This document shows, in pieces, positions 1 to 9,372 of a DNA stretch of 64,000 nt. The position numbers and the translations under genes are program-made. The stretch is from contig OZ245013.1 of NCBI GenBank assembly GCA_965223675.1, positions 4,278,001 to 4,342,000 of the forward strand, in the 5' to 3' direction. The notes under the pieces were generated by a model. It worked only from the letters and a program-made list of their open reading frames with translations, did not search any database and was not told the DNA's origin. The first letter of the stretch is position 1; each line of letters starts with the position of its first letter. The DNA comes from JAGQKC01 sp965223675 (lineage in GTDB: Bacteria; Nitrospirota; Nitrospiria; Nitrospirales; UBA8639).

Positions 1-129
1 CTTCCGGCCTTTTCATTATGTGAGAAGTAAGTTGTGCGGAGACATAAGCATGGGGGTTGGTGCAGTGAGGTTGTCTGATTCAACCATTGCACGACAATTA
101 CATCTATAGAATACGAATCTCAAGACCTG

Positions 130-1611
130 TTGACCTCAATGGACGGAACACTCAATAAACCGGCTACAAGTGTTATCGATACCGCGATTTTGCTCGCTTC
201 TTCTGGGGTATTTACCTTAGATCAATCCCGCAAAGCTGGGGAGGCCAGCGCGTTGACAAATGTTGGTGGGATCACCCTATTTCAAAGGGCCGTCCTAACA
301 TTACAGCGTGCGGGGATTTCTCAAATTTGGGTATTGGCCGGCGATGAAGAAAAAAAGCTGCGGGAACTCATTCAAGGAGATAATCGCATTCAAGCGGCTA
401 TTCGCTGGTTGCCGGTGCGAGAGTTTCCTCCGACGGATTCTCAGACATGGGAAGCCTTGGCTGGTGAAGTCAAAGGTTCGTGTTTAATCATAGGATGTCA
501 TGCCGTCTTTTCGCCATCGTTAATCCAATCGTTACGCATAGTTGGTTCAGATGGTCGGGTCTTAGTCGTCGTGAGACAGTCAGCAGAACATCGCTATACT
601 GGCAACCCTGGAGTGGTGTTTCAAGAAGAAGCTGACCACAGTGCCTTAAGTACAACGGTTGTTTTTCACGACCATCTCCAGGGTGAGGGCGAGCGATCCC
701 CTAACACCTCCCCCGCGGCTGCATCGTTTGTGGCAGAAGATCTCGTCGTGTTGCCGTCTCGGTTACTTGGTGTTTCCGGTGTCTTGCAGACCCGTGGCTG
801 TAATCCTATACGTTTAGCCTTGGAGCAAGCGTCGATTGAGGGAATCATTCAACCGATTCCAACTGCCTCCTATCAATTTCATGATGTTCGAGGTCCCAAA
901 GGTGTTCAGTTAGCCGAGCAGAGCCTATACCAATCTCTTCAGTCATTAAAGGGAGGGATGGATGGTATCGTTGATCGCTACGTCAATCGCAAGCTGTCTG
1001 GCATCTTTACGCGGTGTTTCTTAAAGTTTGGATTGTCGCCCAATATGATTACCATGGTTTCCATGCTCTTTGGATTAGTGGCTGCTGGGTTTTTCGCCTT
1101 GGGGTCCTATCAATTTGGCATTATTGGTGCGTTACTCTTTCAATTGTCGGTGATCATTGATTGTTGCGATGGAGAAGTGGCCCGCCTAACCTTTACCGAA
1201 TCACGCTTTGGCCAGGAATTAGACATTTGGGCAGATAATGTTGTTCATATGGCAATCTTTGCAGGCATAGCTTCTGGAGCGTATTTGCACGGAACATGGG
1301 AAGGGACGAGTCTTCCTCTTGTGTTAGGCATGAGCGCGGTTGTGGCGAATATGATTTCATTGTGGCTTGTCAATCGTGCCCGTTATCTTCGTGCTCGACC
1401 GCGAGAAATGCGACGGTTAGGTGAATCGACCCGAGCACGGATGGAATTTATGTTGGGGAATGTGACCAACCGAGATTTTTCAGTCGTTGTGCTTCTCTTT
1501 GCATGTTTAGATGTCCTTGGCTGGTTTTTGTGGATAGCGGTGATAGGATCTTGGGTCTTTATTGCCTCCATGGGCTGGATTCTTCGCCATTCCCTTCTCC
1601 CTCGTGCTTAA
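130..1611 (+). CDS. CDP-alcohol phosphatidyltransferase with nucleotidyltransferase-like N-terminal domain
   Basis: Predicted membrane enzyme that transfers a phospho-alcohol group from a CDP-activated donor. The C-terminal half (about residues 300-490) is hydrophobic and carries the complete family signature D344-x2-D347-G-x2-A351-R352-x8-G361-x3-D365-x3-D369, so it should be active. The first 280 residues resemble a sugar-nucleotidyltransferase fold (a VGGITLFQRAV segment followed by AGI-x-IWVLAG), but the usual glycine-rich GxGxR nucleotide loop is not recognisable. The domain may bind a nucleotide without being a classical transferase. This arrangement resembles bifunctional inositol-phosphate cytidylyltransferase/phosphotransferase proteins. 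The start is TTG at 130; an in-frame ATG lies at 139. It overlaps the next gene and probably shares its transcript. The substrate cannot be told from sequence. Confidence 0.8.
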   Translation: MTSMDGTLNKPATSVIDTAILLASSGVFTLDQSRKAGEASALTNVGGITLFQRAVLTLQRAGISQIWVLAGDEEKKLRELIQGDNRIQAAIRWLPVREFPPTDSQTWEALAGEVKGSCLIIGCHAVFSPSLIQSLRIVGSDGRVLVVVRQSAEHRYTGNPGVVFQEEADHSALSTTVVFHDHLQGEGERSPNTSPAAASFVAEDLVVLPSRLLGVSGVLQTRGCNPIRLALEQASIEGIIQPIPTASYQFHDVRGPKGVQLAEQSLYQSLQSLKGGMDGIVDRYVNRKLSGIFTRCFLKFGLSPNMITMVSMLFGLVAAGFFALGSYQFGIIGALLFQLSVIIDCCDGEVARLTFTESRFGQELDIWADNVVHMAIFAGIASGAYLHGTWEGTSLPLVLGMSAVVANMISLWLVNRARYLRARPREMRRLGESTRARMEFMLGNVTNRDFSVVVLLFACLDVLGWFLWIAVIGSWVFIASMGWILRHSLLPRA

Positions 1612-2587
1612 ACTTATCTTTCTGGTTTTTGGCTTATTGGCCTTGGCTGTGCTTATCTGGCATATCGGGCCAACTTCCATCGTACAAACGGCTTCACAAT
1701 TAGGGCCTGTCGCGCTTGGAGTCATCTTCCTCCCTATGGTTTTCGTTTATGGTGTTGAGGCTCTCGGGTGGCGCATGACTCTCGGATCGCATGCACAGCG
1801 TGTGGGGTTTGCTCAACTGTTTGCGATTCGAATGGCCGGCGAGACCGTCAATGTCACGACGCCATCAGCGTATGTCGGAGGAGAACCACTGAAAGCCTAT
1901 CTTCTCAAGCCATACGGTGTTCCGTTTGTCGAAGGACTGGCATCGGTGGTGACAGCCAAAACCACCATGACCATCGCACAGATCCTCTTTATTCTGTTAG
2001 GGATTGGGCTTGCCTTTTGGCTTCTTGGTGCTTCTGAGCATGTTCTTTTAGCTGCACTCGTCAGTGCTGGGTTATTAGCGAGTGGTGTGCTCGTGTTTGT
2101 GATGGTTCAGCGCTATGGATTAGCGATGGGGTGTCTTCGATTGTTACAGGCCTGTCGAATCCGACTGAAATTTCTTGAAGATCGGAAGGCGACTCTCGAA
2201 GAACTTGATTCAACAATTAGAAATTTTTATACCCATCACCGTCCTACCTTTTATCTCGCATTAACAACTTTTTTCTTTGCTTGGCTACTTGAAACATTGG
2301 AAGTCTATGCCATTCTCTATTATCTGGATGCAACTGTGGATATACTGACATCCATTTCCATCGCCGCTTTGACCGTATTTATCAAAGGGACGATGTTTTT
2401 CATCCCTGGAAGTTTAGGGGCTCAGGAAGGCGGCTATGTCCTACTTCTGTTAGCGTATGGGTATCCCGATGTGACGGGTATCACGTTTGCTTTAGTTCGG
2501 CGTCTACGCGAGATACTGTGGATTGCGATTGGATTAGCTTGTCTCATGATACTCAAAGGGCGAGAACCGCTTCCAGAGAAAAACTGA
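1562..2587 (+). CDS. Flippase-like integral membrane protein (lysylphosphatidylglycerol synthase TM-region family)
   Basis: Polytopic membrane protein of the UPF0104/TIGR00374 type, the transmembrane part found in lysyl-PG synthases and related lipid flippases. Family-like segments are visible: a GGEPLKAYLL stretch near residue 105 and an IPGSLGAQEGGYVLL stretch near residue 275, within about eight hydrophobic helices. It lacks the soluble aminoacyl-transferase domain, so it is more likely a lipid transporter or partner than a synthase. The TTG start at 1562 overlaps the upstream phosphotransferase by 50 bases. A GTG at 1604 would reduce the overlap to 8 bases and still leave the helices intact, so the start is unsettled. 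The pairing with a CDP-alcohol phosphotransferase suggests a joint role in making and moving a membrane lipid. Confidence 0.75.
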   Translation: MPPWAGFFAIPFSLVLKLIFLVFGLLALAVLIWHIGPTSIVQTASQLGPVALGVIFLPMVFVYGVEALGWRMTLGSHAQRVGFAQLFAIRMAGETVNVTTPSAYVGGEPLKAYLLKPYGVPFVEGLASVVTAKTTMTIAQILFILLGIGLAFWLLGASEHVLLAALVSAGLLASGVLVFVMVQRYGLAMGCLRLLQACRIRLKFLEDRKATLEELDSTIRNFYTHHRPTFYLALTTFFFAWLLETLEVYAILYYLDATVDILTSISIAALTVFIKGTMFFIPGSLGAQEGGYVLLLLAYGYPDVTGITFALVRRLREILWIAIGLACLMILKGREPLPEKN

Positions 2588-2732
2588 CTAGCTACCATCT
2601 TCTTGCTTGGTCGGCACCAATTTCTGTGGACACGAAGCACAGACCTTGTCGGAGTTGATTGATATTTAGTGATGATGGCAAAATTATAGGTCTGTAACAA
2701 ATACCGGTGTTTAGAATAAAGGAGAAAGAAGC

Positions 2733-3164
2733 GTGGATATTGTGATCGGCTCAAACGTGCTCAGAAATACGAATGGTGTCGTGACTGCGCATGGGCAGCA
2801 ACATTTATGTGTGGAGATGGAAGAAAACAATAGCAAAATATTGTTGAGCATGGATATGTATATGCCGACTGGTACACAAGTGGCAAAATTAGAACGAAAT
2901 GTTTGGACATCCAATGAAGGTGAACGGTTTGAGCTCACGACTGAATCACAGGGTCTTAAGGTCGTCGACAATACGCTGAAAAATGTGGTGATTGCACTCA
3001 AAGCCGAAAAAGATAAGCCCCTAACCGTCGATCAAGCAAAATTCTATACGTCCAAAGGCACATTGTCTGAAGTGAGCTCGGAATGGTGGCGGGTGGGAAA
3101 TAAGATGGAACTGAATGGGATTGATATCGACCTCGAAGGTGGGGCTATTGCCATGCCCGATTAA
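2733..3164 (+). CDS. Hypothetical protein, 143 aa
   Basis: Not recognised. The GTG start is supported by a purine-rich ribosome-binding site (AAAGGAGAAAG) about 6 bases upstream. The protein is soluble-looking, without signal peptide or membrane segment, and rich in alternating hydrophobic and charged residues, suggesting a beta-rich fold. There is a single cysteine near residue 28. It stands alone between the flippase-like gene and an outer-membrane gene, both on the same strand but separated by about 150-200 bases. Codon use looks like that of its neighbours. Confidence 0.6.
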   Translation: MDIVIGSNVLRNTNGVVTAHGQQHLCVEMEENNSKILLSMDMYMPTGTQVAKLERNVWTSNEGERFELTTESQGLKVVDNTLKNVVIALKAEKDKPLTVDQAKFYTSKGTLSEVSSEWWRVGNKMELNGIDIDLEGGAIAMPD

Positions 3165-3370
3165 TATCTTCATTGTTTTCTTTTCGGCTTCATCTACCTT
3201 TCCTGAACCCCTCTCAAAGTATCTGACTCAGTACTCGTCGTGGATTAATTTTTCTTCCATTTCTGCTGACTTCCTTTTTCTTAGTTCTAGTGAGTTTTAG
3301 TTTATATCCAAATATTCCGATAAAGTATGATTCGGCGTTGTTTGTCTCCATTTAGAAACGGAGCGTATCC

Positions 3371-4441
3371 ATGACGTATCAAAAGAATCATGCGGGAGCC
3401 CCTGCGTTCATCAGAATGATAGGTATTGTCTGTCTGGCACTATTCTGTTGGGTGCTTTTGTTCGTCGAAAAACCATTGGCAGAGCCGTTATTGGAGGGAA
3501 ATGAAGAGATGGTGTTTCGCAGTATGGGAGGGAAAGCCAATATTGATGTTGGTTTGGGGGCCTGGATTAGTCAAGGCCGTTCCAATTGGAATCACGATTC
3601 CGGTAGCTCGCTATTTGGTAATCCTACCTCGGCATTAGACTATAAGGATGTGTGGAGTAATATTGTTGAGTTGAATGCTCGACTGGTTCACAACAAGGGG
3701 TTTTCACTCAAGGGACAAATCGGATACGGAGCGATCACTGAGGGGACTTTAATAGATGACGATTTTGTGAGTGCAAGCGGGGCGACGTTCTATGGTACGT
3801 CCGTGAGCGGACCGCATCGTATTTCACGCACGGAAAGCGATATTGGTGATAGCTATGTCTTCTACGTGAATGGCGATGTTGGACTCTTGTTTTACCGTTT
3901 TGCCGGTAACAAAGGGTTGGTGAATGCGGTTCTCGGGTTTCAATATTGGCGGGAAAAATATGTGGCACGGGGCGTGAGACAACTTGAATGTACCTCGGTC
4001 GGAACATTCTGTAACGCTGTTGGAACGGAATCGTTTCTCGGGACAAAGGCAATCTCAAATACCGTTAATTGGACGTCCTTGAAAGTTGGCGGCGAAGGTC
4101 AGATGACCTTTTGGGATCGCTTGACTATCGAAGCCAAGGCCATCGCGCTTCCTCTGGCCTGGTTGCATAATGAAGACGTTCATCATCTACGGTCTGATCT
4201 TGCAAAGAACCCCAGTATTAAAATGACGGGATTAGGCTATGGGTTCAACTTAGAAGGTGGAGTGAGATTGAGAATTTTCGATCAATTTTTCCTTCATGGG
4301 GGTTATCGATATTGGTGGCTCCACGTTGAAGATGGTGACATTAAATTTCGCTCGGCTTCAGGTGGTAATTCAACGGTGGATCTCAACGAATTTCGTTCCT
4401 TCCGTCATGGCGCCACCTTCGGTGTGAGTTATCTATTTTAG
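3371..4441 (+). CDS. Putative outer-membrane beta-barrel protein
   Basis: Secreted protein of 356 residues. A hydrophobic segment at about 14-32 followed by a cleavage-like LAEPL site suggests a Sec signal peptide after a long charged N-region. The mature part alternates hydrophobic and polar residues in many short strands, is rich in Gly, aromatic and Asp residues, and ends with Phe (...SYLF), typical of BAM-assembled barrels. The strand-turn pattern and the acidic DDDF stretch near residue 135 recall omptin-like barrels, but no protease catalytic set was verified, so no activity is assigned. A GGAG site precedes the ATG. Downstream lies a decayed membrane gene. Confidence 0.6.
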   Translation: MTYQKNHAGAPAFIRMIGIVCLALFCWVLLFVEKPLAEPLLEGNEEMVFRSMGGKANIDVGLGAWISQGRSNWNHDSGSSLFGNPTSALDYKDVWSNIVELNARLVHNKGFSLKGQIGYGAITEGTLIDDDFVSASGATFYGTSVSGPHRISRTESDIGDSYVFYVNGDVGLLFYRFAGNKGLVNAVLGFQYWREKYVARGVRQLECTSVGTFCNAVGTESFLGTKAISNTVNWTSLKVGGEGQMTFWDRLTIEAKAIALPLAWLHNEDVHHLRSDLAKNPSIKMTGLGYGFNLEGGVRLRIFDQFFLHGGYRYWWLHVEDGDIKFRSASGGNSTVDLNEFRSFRHGATFGVSYLF

Positions 4442-4520
4442 ATACGTACTGGAAGCACAGCTCAACCGCAGTGCGATTCTGCCTTCTTCACTAGCACACC
4501 TCTTTTGACCAATACCTCAG

Positions 4521-5481
4521 ATGGAATAGTCATCCCCTCTCTCCATTGAACAAGTCGTTCAAGAAAAACGAACATTTCATCTCGATGAGGTGTTCAAAGA
4601 AGGGTGGAGAGTATTAAGGCGTATCCTCTTAGGTTCTTTATCCTATGCTTCCCAGTCCTTATCCTAAGAGACGTAGCGGGTTCTCTGTACGCAATAACTG
4701 GAATAATTGTCGAAGCTATTTTTGGGTCACTCCTCCCCGTATGTATTGCATTACTTACGTGGGACGTTTTGAGATATCGGGTTATGACTTTAGCTACTAC
4801 CGTTCCAGATTGGACAACCTTGAAGAATCCTTGGCTCAGCGGACTCATCCTTGCCTTTGTTGGATTTTTAACGGATTGGCATGACGAATCTTTTCATGAA
4901 GAACTTTCCGGAAAAGAAGAAATACTATTGGGTGTTATTATCTGCACTCAGCATCGGGCTTTTAGGGATAATGTCTCTCGTGCTTCTATTGTGTGGTTCT
5001 GTTGGAATATTGTTTATGGCTGATCGGGGAGTGACTATTAAAGTTGGATTCGAGGCGGCTCTTCGTGCCATCGACTATCAGGTTGTGAAAGTGTTTTTAC
5101 TTCATCTTTGGATGGTCGGTGAATGCAGGTGTGATTGCAGTGATTACAGGAGGAATTGGAAGCCTGATTGCGGCATATGCTTTTCCTGAAAATCTCTTTG
5201 TCATCTCGTTGCAAAGCCTACCGGAGTTGAGTATTTGGGCGGTTCATATTTCTGAGAAGACAGGCGCGGTGACGTTAAATCTGTTTGTTTTGATTTCGGA
5301 ATATGTTGGGATGGCTGTTGGATTTGGAAGTGGCTTGTGCACGCTTGCCGTCGCTTACGCTCAAGTATTTGGTTTACCTGGATACACACTCTCTGTGAAT
5401 GTTGGGCTAGACCCAATGTTGAAAAGTAGCATTTCTCATTCATGCTCTACTGTTAGTAGTTTCTTTCCTTTACCCCAATAA
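4521..5481 (+). pseudogene. Decayed polytopic membrane protein gene with several frameshifts
   Basis: Coding signal for one hydrophobic protein is spread over all three plus-strand frames. From 4521 (ATG GAA then an in-frame TAG) the frame gives a soluble start ending in FHLDEVFKEGWRVL. Around 4612 it must shift to continue as AYPLRFFILCFPVLIL with three or four helices. Around 4870-4890 it shifts again into KKKYYWVLLSALSIGLLGI. Near 5105 a third shift leads to FIFGWSVNAGVIAVITGG and on to a stop at 5479-5481. Each piece is a plausible transmembrane segment and they join in order, so this reads as one gene broken by at least three indels and one nonsense codon. Its end overlaps the 3' end of the convergent helicase gene. 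Other long genes in the window are intact, which argues against general sequence error. Confidence 0.65.
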
Positions 5482-8400
5482 AAAATCAAAATCTTCTTTG
5501 GTAATGCCCGCGCCAGCTCCGCGTTGTGTCGAACCTTCCATAACAGCCTCATAGAGAGCAAGTTTATGTTTTTTAAGCTCCATCATTTTCTCTTCGATTG
5601 TGTGATGCATGAGAAAGCGCATGATGGAGACTTTCTGTCGCTGGCCAATTCGATGTGCGCGATCGGAAGCTTGGTTTTCTACCGCTGGATTCCACCAAGG
5701 GTCGAGGTGAAAGACATACGAGGCTTTTGTAAGATTCAGACCTTGTCCACCAGCTTTGAGACTCAACAAAAAGACAGAAGGTTGGTTGTCTTCTTGAAAG
5801 TTCTGTACCAGTTTTTTTCGGGTCTTAGTCGGGGTTGAACCATCCAGCCGTCCAAAGGGAAGGTGTTGTGCCTTAAATTCTTGTTCGACAAGATCCAAGA
5901 ACGATGTGAATTGGGAAAACACTAACGCACTGTGCCCTTCATCCAAGAGTTCGTGTAATCGATCCATCAGACAAGTGATTTTTGGTGATGAGTCGGTGCT
6001 TGTAGGGTGTAAGAGTTGAGGGGAAAGACAGATTTGCCGGAGCTTTAAGATTGCCGTCAGCGCAATGATTCGTGCTTGCGCCGCAGTTTTTGTTCGATAG
6101 GCATCTTCGATGGTTGGACGAATTTGTGCAATCGTCTGCTGATACAGTGATTTTTGTCGTTCGGTAAGGTCTAGATAGACATCAGTTTCAATTTTTGGTG
6201 GTAGTTCTTTGAGCGTTTCCGATTTGGTTCGGCGTAGCACAAACGGTTTGGTTCGTTGGAGGAGTTGTTCCAGCTTGGGAGGTTCAGGAGATTTCATGTT
6301 TAATTTAAAGGTTTCATAGTCGCCAAGTAAGCCAGGAAGGCACAGGTCAATGATGGAATAATATTCCCCAAGATGGTTTTCTAATGGCGTGCCGGTCATC
6401 GACAATTTAAAGATTCCTTGCAGGCGTCTGGCTGCTCCTGTGGAATGGGCTGTAATGTTTTTGATGGCCTGCGCTTCGTCGAAAATAATCACATTGAAAG
6501 GAATTTTTTCGAGAATATCGATGTCGCGTCGAATAATTCCATAGGTCGTGAGCACGATATCGCAATTTTCAAATATCGCGATCCGATCTTTTCCGCTGTA
6601 CCATTGGAGAGTGAAGTTTGGATAAAATCGTGTGATTTCATGTTCCCAATTAAATAATAAACTCGGAGGTAAGACGACGAGGTGTGGCCCCGCAGTTTTA
6701 GCCGTATGTGTGGGGGGCGTGACAATCCCCTCATGAATACCGGCTAGAACACTAATGGCTTGTAAGGTCTTGCCCAGTCCCATGTCATCGGCCAGACAAG
6801 CTCCCAAACGATGTTCATAAAGAAAACTGAGCCATTGATACCCCTTCTGTTGGTAGCCGCGGAGTTTAGCTTTCAATTGGCTGGGTAATGGACGCAGAGT
6901 AATCTTTTCAAAGTTCAACAATCGTTGGAAAAGTGCTTCATCCTCTTCTGATAGAAGAATTTTGACCCCGTGTTTTCGTAGTACAATCCAATCTAGAATT
7001 TGTAAGGTGGGAATTCGAACAACCTTGTTCTTTTGGGCTTTGTCTTGTGGGTTTCTGGCTGTGGGATAGAGTGAAAATAACGATCGCAAGATTTCCATGG
7101 CCTGTGCATCGAGAATTCGTACTCCTTCCGCCGTTTCAGTGATTGTGCCTTTCTGTATCGTCTCAAGCCAGGCAGATTCTGGGATCACCACTCCGTCACA
7201 TTTGATTTCAGGTCTGATTTCAAACCAATCAATATTCGGTGGGCGTTGAGCGTCAAAGGAAAATTCCCAGGCAGAGGTGAGTACGGGTTTTTGATGGTAA
7301 AACAGCTCCAGTCCCGCTATCTGTAGCTTTGTATGGAGCTCAGGAAGTTTGGCGTGAAGCGTAGAACGGGAAATCGTCATTCTGTCATGAGTAGTCATAT
7401 TTTTGAAAATTTGATGACCGAATATTTCATACGGAATGGCGTACAGCAATGCTTGTTGAGCTTTGTCATTTGAAATAGCGCCCCATTGATTGTTGGCACA
7501 AATAAGACGGAAATCTTGCTCTCGATAAATTGCGTGCCATTCTTTAAGTAAATGCCGAGCTTCAGATTTCACCGCATACGCTTGAAATTCGTTGGCTGTC
7601 AGAGCGTCTTTGATGATACGGTCCGCTTCAGTTGGTTGTGTTGTGCCAAGAAGTTGAAAAAACGTTTCGCGAAGAAGGGCTTTGCGTTTTTGAGATCGAA
7701 AAGCTGAAAGCAGATCTCTTGCTTGCTCAATAAGAGGAATAAACTGAAAGGTTGGCACATGAGTTTCTATATTGAGTTCTCCTAATCGACATTCCGCTTG
7801 AATGATGGTGAGCCGTTCGCTCAAGTTGGCTTGTATGGGAGCCGTTTCATCGTCATACGGAGTTAGGCCTAATCGATATGTAAGTGGTAATATGCCATTT
7901 TTGACGTCGTCGTATGCCTGAAGTGGAGCATCTTGTCCATCAATTTTCAAAATGAGATGACTGGCAATCTCTTCTTTTTGAGTGAAATTGAGTTGTAGTC
8001 GATAAAATGTTTCTATGTTTATCTGCACTGGTTGTTGCTGAGGCCTCGATCCAGAAAGATTAGGAGTTGAGGATGAGCGTTCAGCATCTTGTCGTCCGAT
8101 CGACAATGCGTGGGGTCGTCGGTATCTTTGAGAGTGAATCCATATTTCTTCTTCTAGAGTTTTTTCGATAAACGAATAGACTTCCCATCCCTTCATATCT
8201 TTCAGCGGGGACAGAGTCTGAGTTTCCAAGTTTGCGACAAGACGCTGAAATGGATGAGCCTTTTTTTGAACGACATCATGCAAGAGGCATCGCTTATAGA
8301 CATCGATGTGGCTTCCCCGAAGATCGAGTTCCGTTCTTGATTGGTATTGGAGTGATGGTCGCCAGGTCAGCGGTGTTCGTTCTTGCGGTGTTTCAAAAAC

Positions 8401-9084
8401 CAGTGGATACGTGTTGCCGTATTGCTCAAGATAGGTGACTAAATTTTCATGAGCCAACCATGACGGGTCGAGGGTGCCTCTCATGAGTAAGGTCAGTTCT
8501 GTCGGGACTCCATAGAAAGAACGACAGGGTTTTCCGTTTTTTTTAATGGAAATTTCAGGGAGTGAAACATCATCGGAAAGTACAACTTCAAAGCGTGAGG
8601 TGGATGGTATGTGATCTACTGTCTTGAGGCGAGATGCTGATTGCGGCAGTAAACTTTTTCGCAATAAATTTTGGCGAGCTGTGTGATTTCCTGGAAGCGA
8701 AAACGTCTCGGGTAATAACACGTTGATGGTCGTCAATAACGCGCAAATGACATGTTTGCACTGAGTAGTTACGTTCCAAGCTGGGCAGTTGCAGGTGGCC
8801 TTGAGATGAGGCCCGGGTGCAGAAAGCTGAACAGTATAGAGAAGGTTTCCTCTGATGTAGGCGGTAAGAATCGTTTGATCGGCATTCCATTTGTAGGATT
8901 CCAACCTCTCTCGTGAATAGTAGTCATATCCTCGAAGAATATAATCCTTAGGGGCTAACCCATAAATATGATTCGGTGGAAGTGATTTAAGTTTTTCAAG
9001 GATGACCGGAATTTCTTTATGCATGTAGACTGAGGATTCTTGTGATTGTAGAGGTGCCGGATCTAGTAGCACTTCTGGACACAA
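5470..9084 (-). CDS. SNF2-family DNA-dependent ATPase/helicase with SWIM zinc finger
   Basis: Large Swi2/Snf2 motor protein of the bacterial SWIM-helicase class, expected to translocate on DNA and remodel protein-DNA complexes. With the TTG at 9084 as residue 1, a SWIM zinc finger is seen as C98-x-C100-x8-C109-x-H111. The ATPase lobe has Walker A DDMGLGKT (766-773, K772) and Walker B DEAQ (869-872), followed by a TGTPLEN motif. The second lobe ends with the arginine-finger helix DRAHRIGQ (1141-1148). About 500 residues between SWIM and ATPase parts are poorly conserved. The TTG start has no clear ribosome-binding site; an ATG at 9024 (residue 21) is the main alternative. No restriction or methylase partner is adjacent, so a defence role is not indicated. 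Confidence 0.88.
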   Translation of the reverse strand: MCPEVLLDPAPLQSQESSVYMHKEIPVILEKLKSLPPNHIYGLAPKDYILRGYDYYSRERLESYKWNADQTILTAYIRGNLLYTVQLSAPGPHLKATCNCPAWNVTTQCKHVICALLTTINVLLPETFSLPGNHTARQNLLRKSLLPQSASRLKTVDHIPSTSRFEVVLSDDVSLPEISIKKNGKPCRSFYGVPTELTLLMRGTLDPSWLAHENLVTYLEQYGNTYPLVFETPQERTPLTWRPSLQYQSRTELDLRGSHIDVYKRCLLHDVVQKKAHPFQRLVANLETQTLSPLKDMKGWEVYSFIEKTLEEEIWIHSQRYRRPHALSIGRQDAERSSSTPNLSGSRPQQQPVQINIETFYRLQLNFTQKEEIASHLILKIDGQDAPLQAYDDVKNGILPLTYRLGLTPYDDETAPIQANLSERLTIIQAECRLGELNIETHVPTFQFIPLIEQARDLLSAFRSQKRKALLRETFFQLLGTTQPTEADRIIKDALTANEFQAYAVKSEARHLLKEWHAIYREQDFRLICANNQWGAISNDKAQQALLYAIPYEIFGHQIFKNMTTHDRMTISRSTLHAKLPELHTKLQIAGLELFYHQKPVLTSAWEFSFDAQRPPNIDWFEIRPEIKCDGVVIPESAWLETIQKGTITETAEGVRILDAQAMEILRSLFSLYPTARNPQDKAQKNKVVRIPTLQILDWIVLRKHGVKILLSEEDEALFQRLLNFEKITLRPLPSQLKAKLRGYQQKGYQWLSFLYEHRLGACLADDMGLGKTLQAISVLAGIHEGIVTPPTHTAKTAGPHLVVLPPSLLFNWEHEITRFYPNFTLQWYSGKDRIAIFENCDIVLTTYGIIRRDIDILEKIPFNVIIFDEAQAIKNITAHSTGAARRLQGIFKLSMTGTPLENHLGEYYSIIDLCLPGLLGDYETFKLNMKSPEPPKLEQLLQRTKPFVLRRTKSETLKELPPKIETDVYLDLTERQKSLYQQTIAQIRPTIEDAYRTKTAAQARIIALTAILKLRQICLSPQLLHPTSTDSSPKITCLMDRLHELLDEGHSALVFSQFTSFLDLVEQEFKAQHLPFGRLDGSTPTKTRKKLVQNFQEDNQPSVFLLSLKAGGQGLNLTKASYVFHLDPWWNPAVENQASDRAHRIGQRQKVSIMRFLMHHTIEEKMMELKKHKLALYEAVMEGSTQRGAGAGITKEDFDFLLG

Positions 9085-9372
9085 TTTGTAGAATTTAAGT
9101 GTACAGCAAACATGACCAATTCTTCGAAATAGGTAGGAAGAAAGTCAGATAACTGTCGATGTCACGTTCTGTTCTTTGACCTGTGGGTCCTACGTAGCCA
9201 GGGTACACCCAAACTTTTTCTGCTGGCCTTGATTGTACCCATCTTCCAAAAGGAGTATGTGAAGATAGGAACTCTCCGTCAAGGGATGAGAACGTGAGTT
9301 GTGTGCCACAATGAGAACGATGTGGAGGCGTGGGGTGGAAATTACTGAGAAGAAACGTAGAGTGCCAAGGGC
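9085..9372. other. Intergenic region between helicase and prenyl synthase
   Basis: 288 bases (348 if the helicase starts at 9024) between two minus-strand genes. I see no reading frame with a credible start, no tRNA and no strong hairpin with a T-run. Confidence 0.4.
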
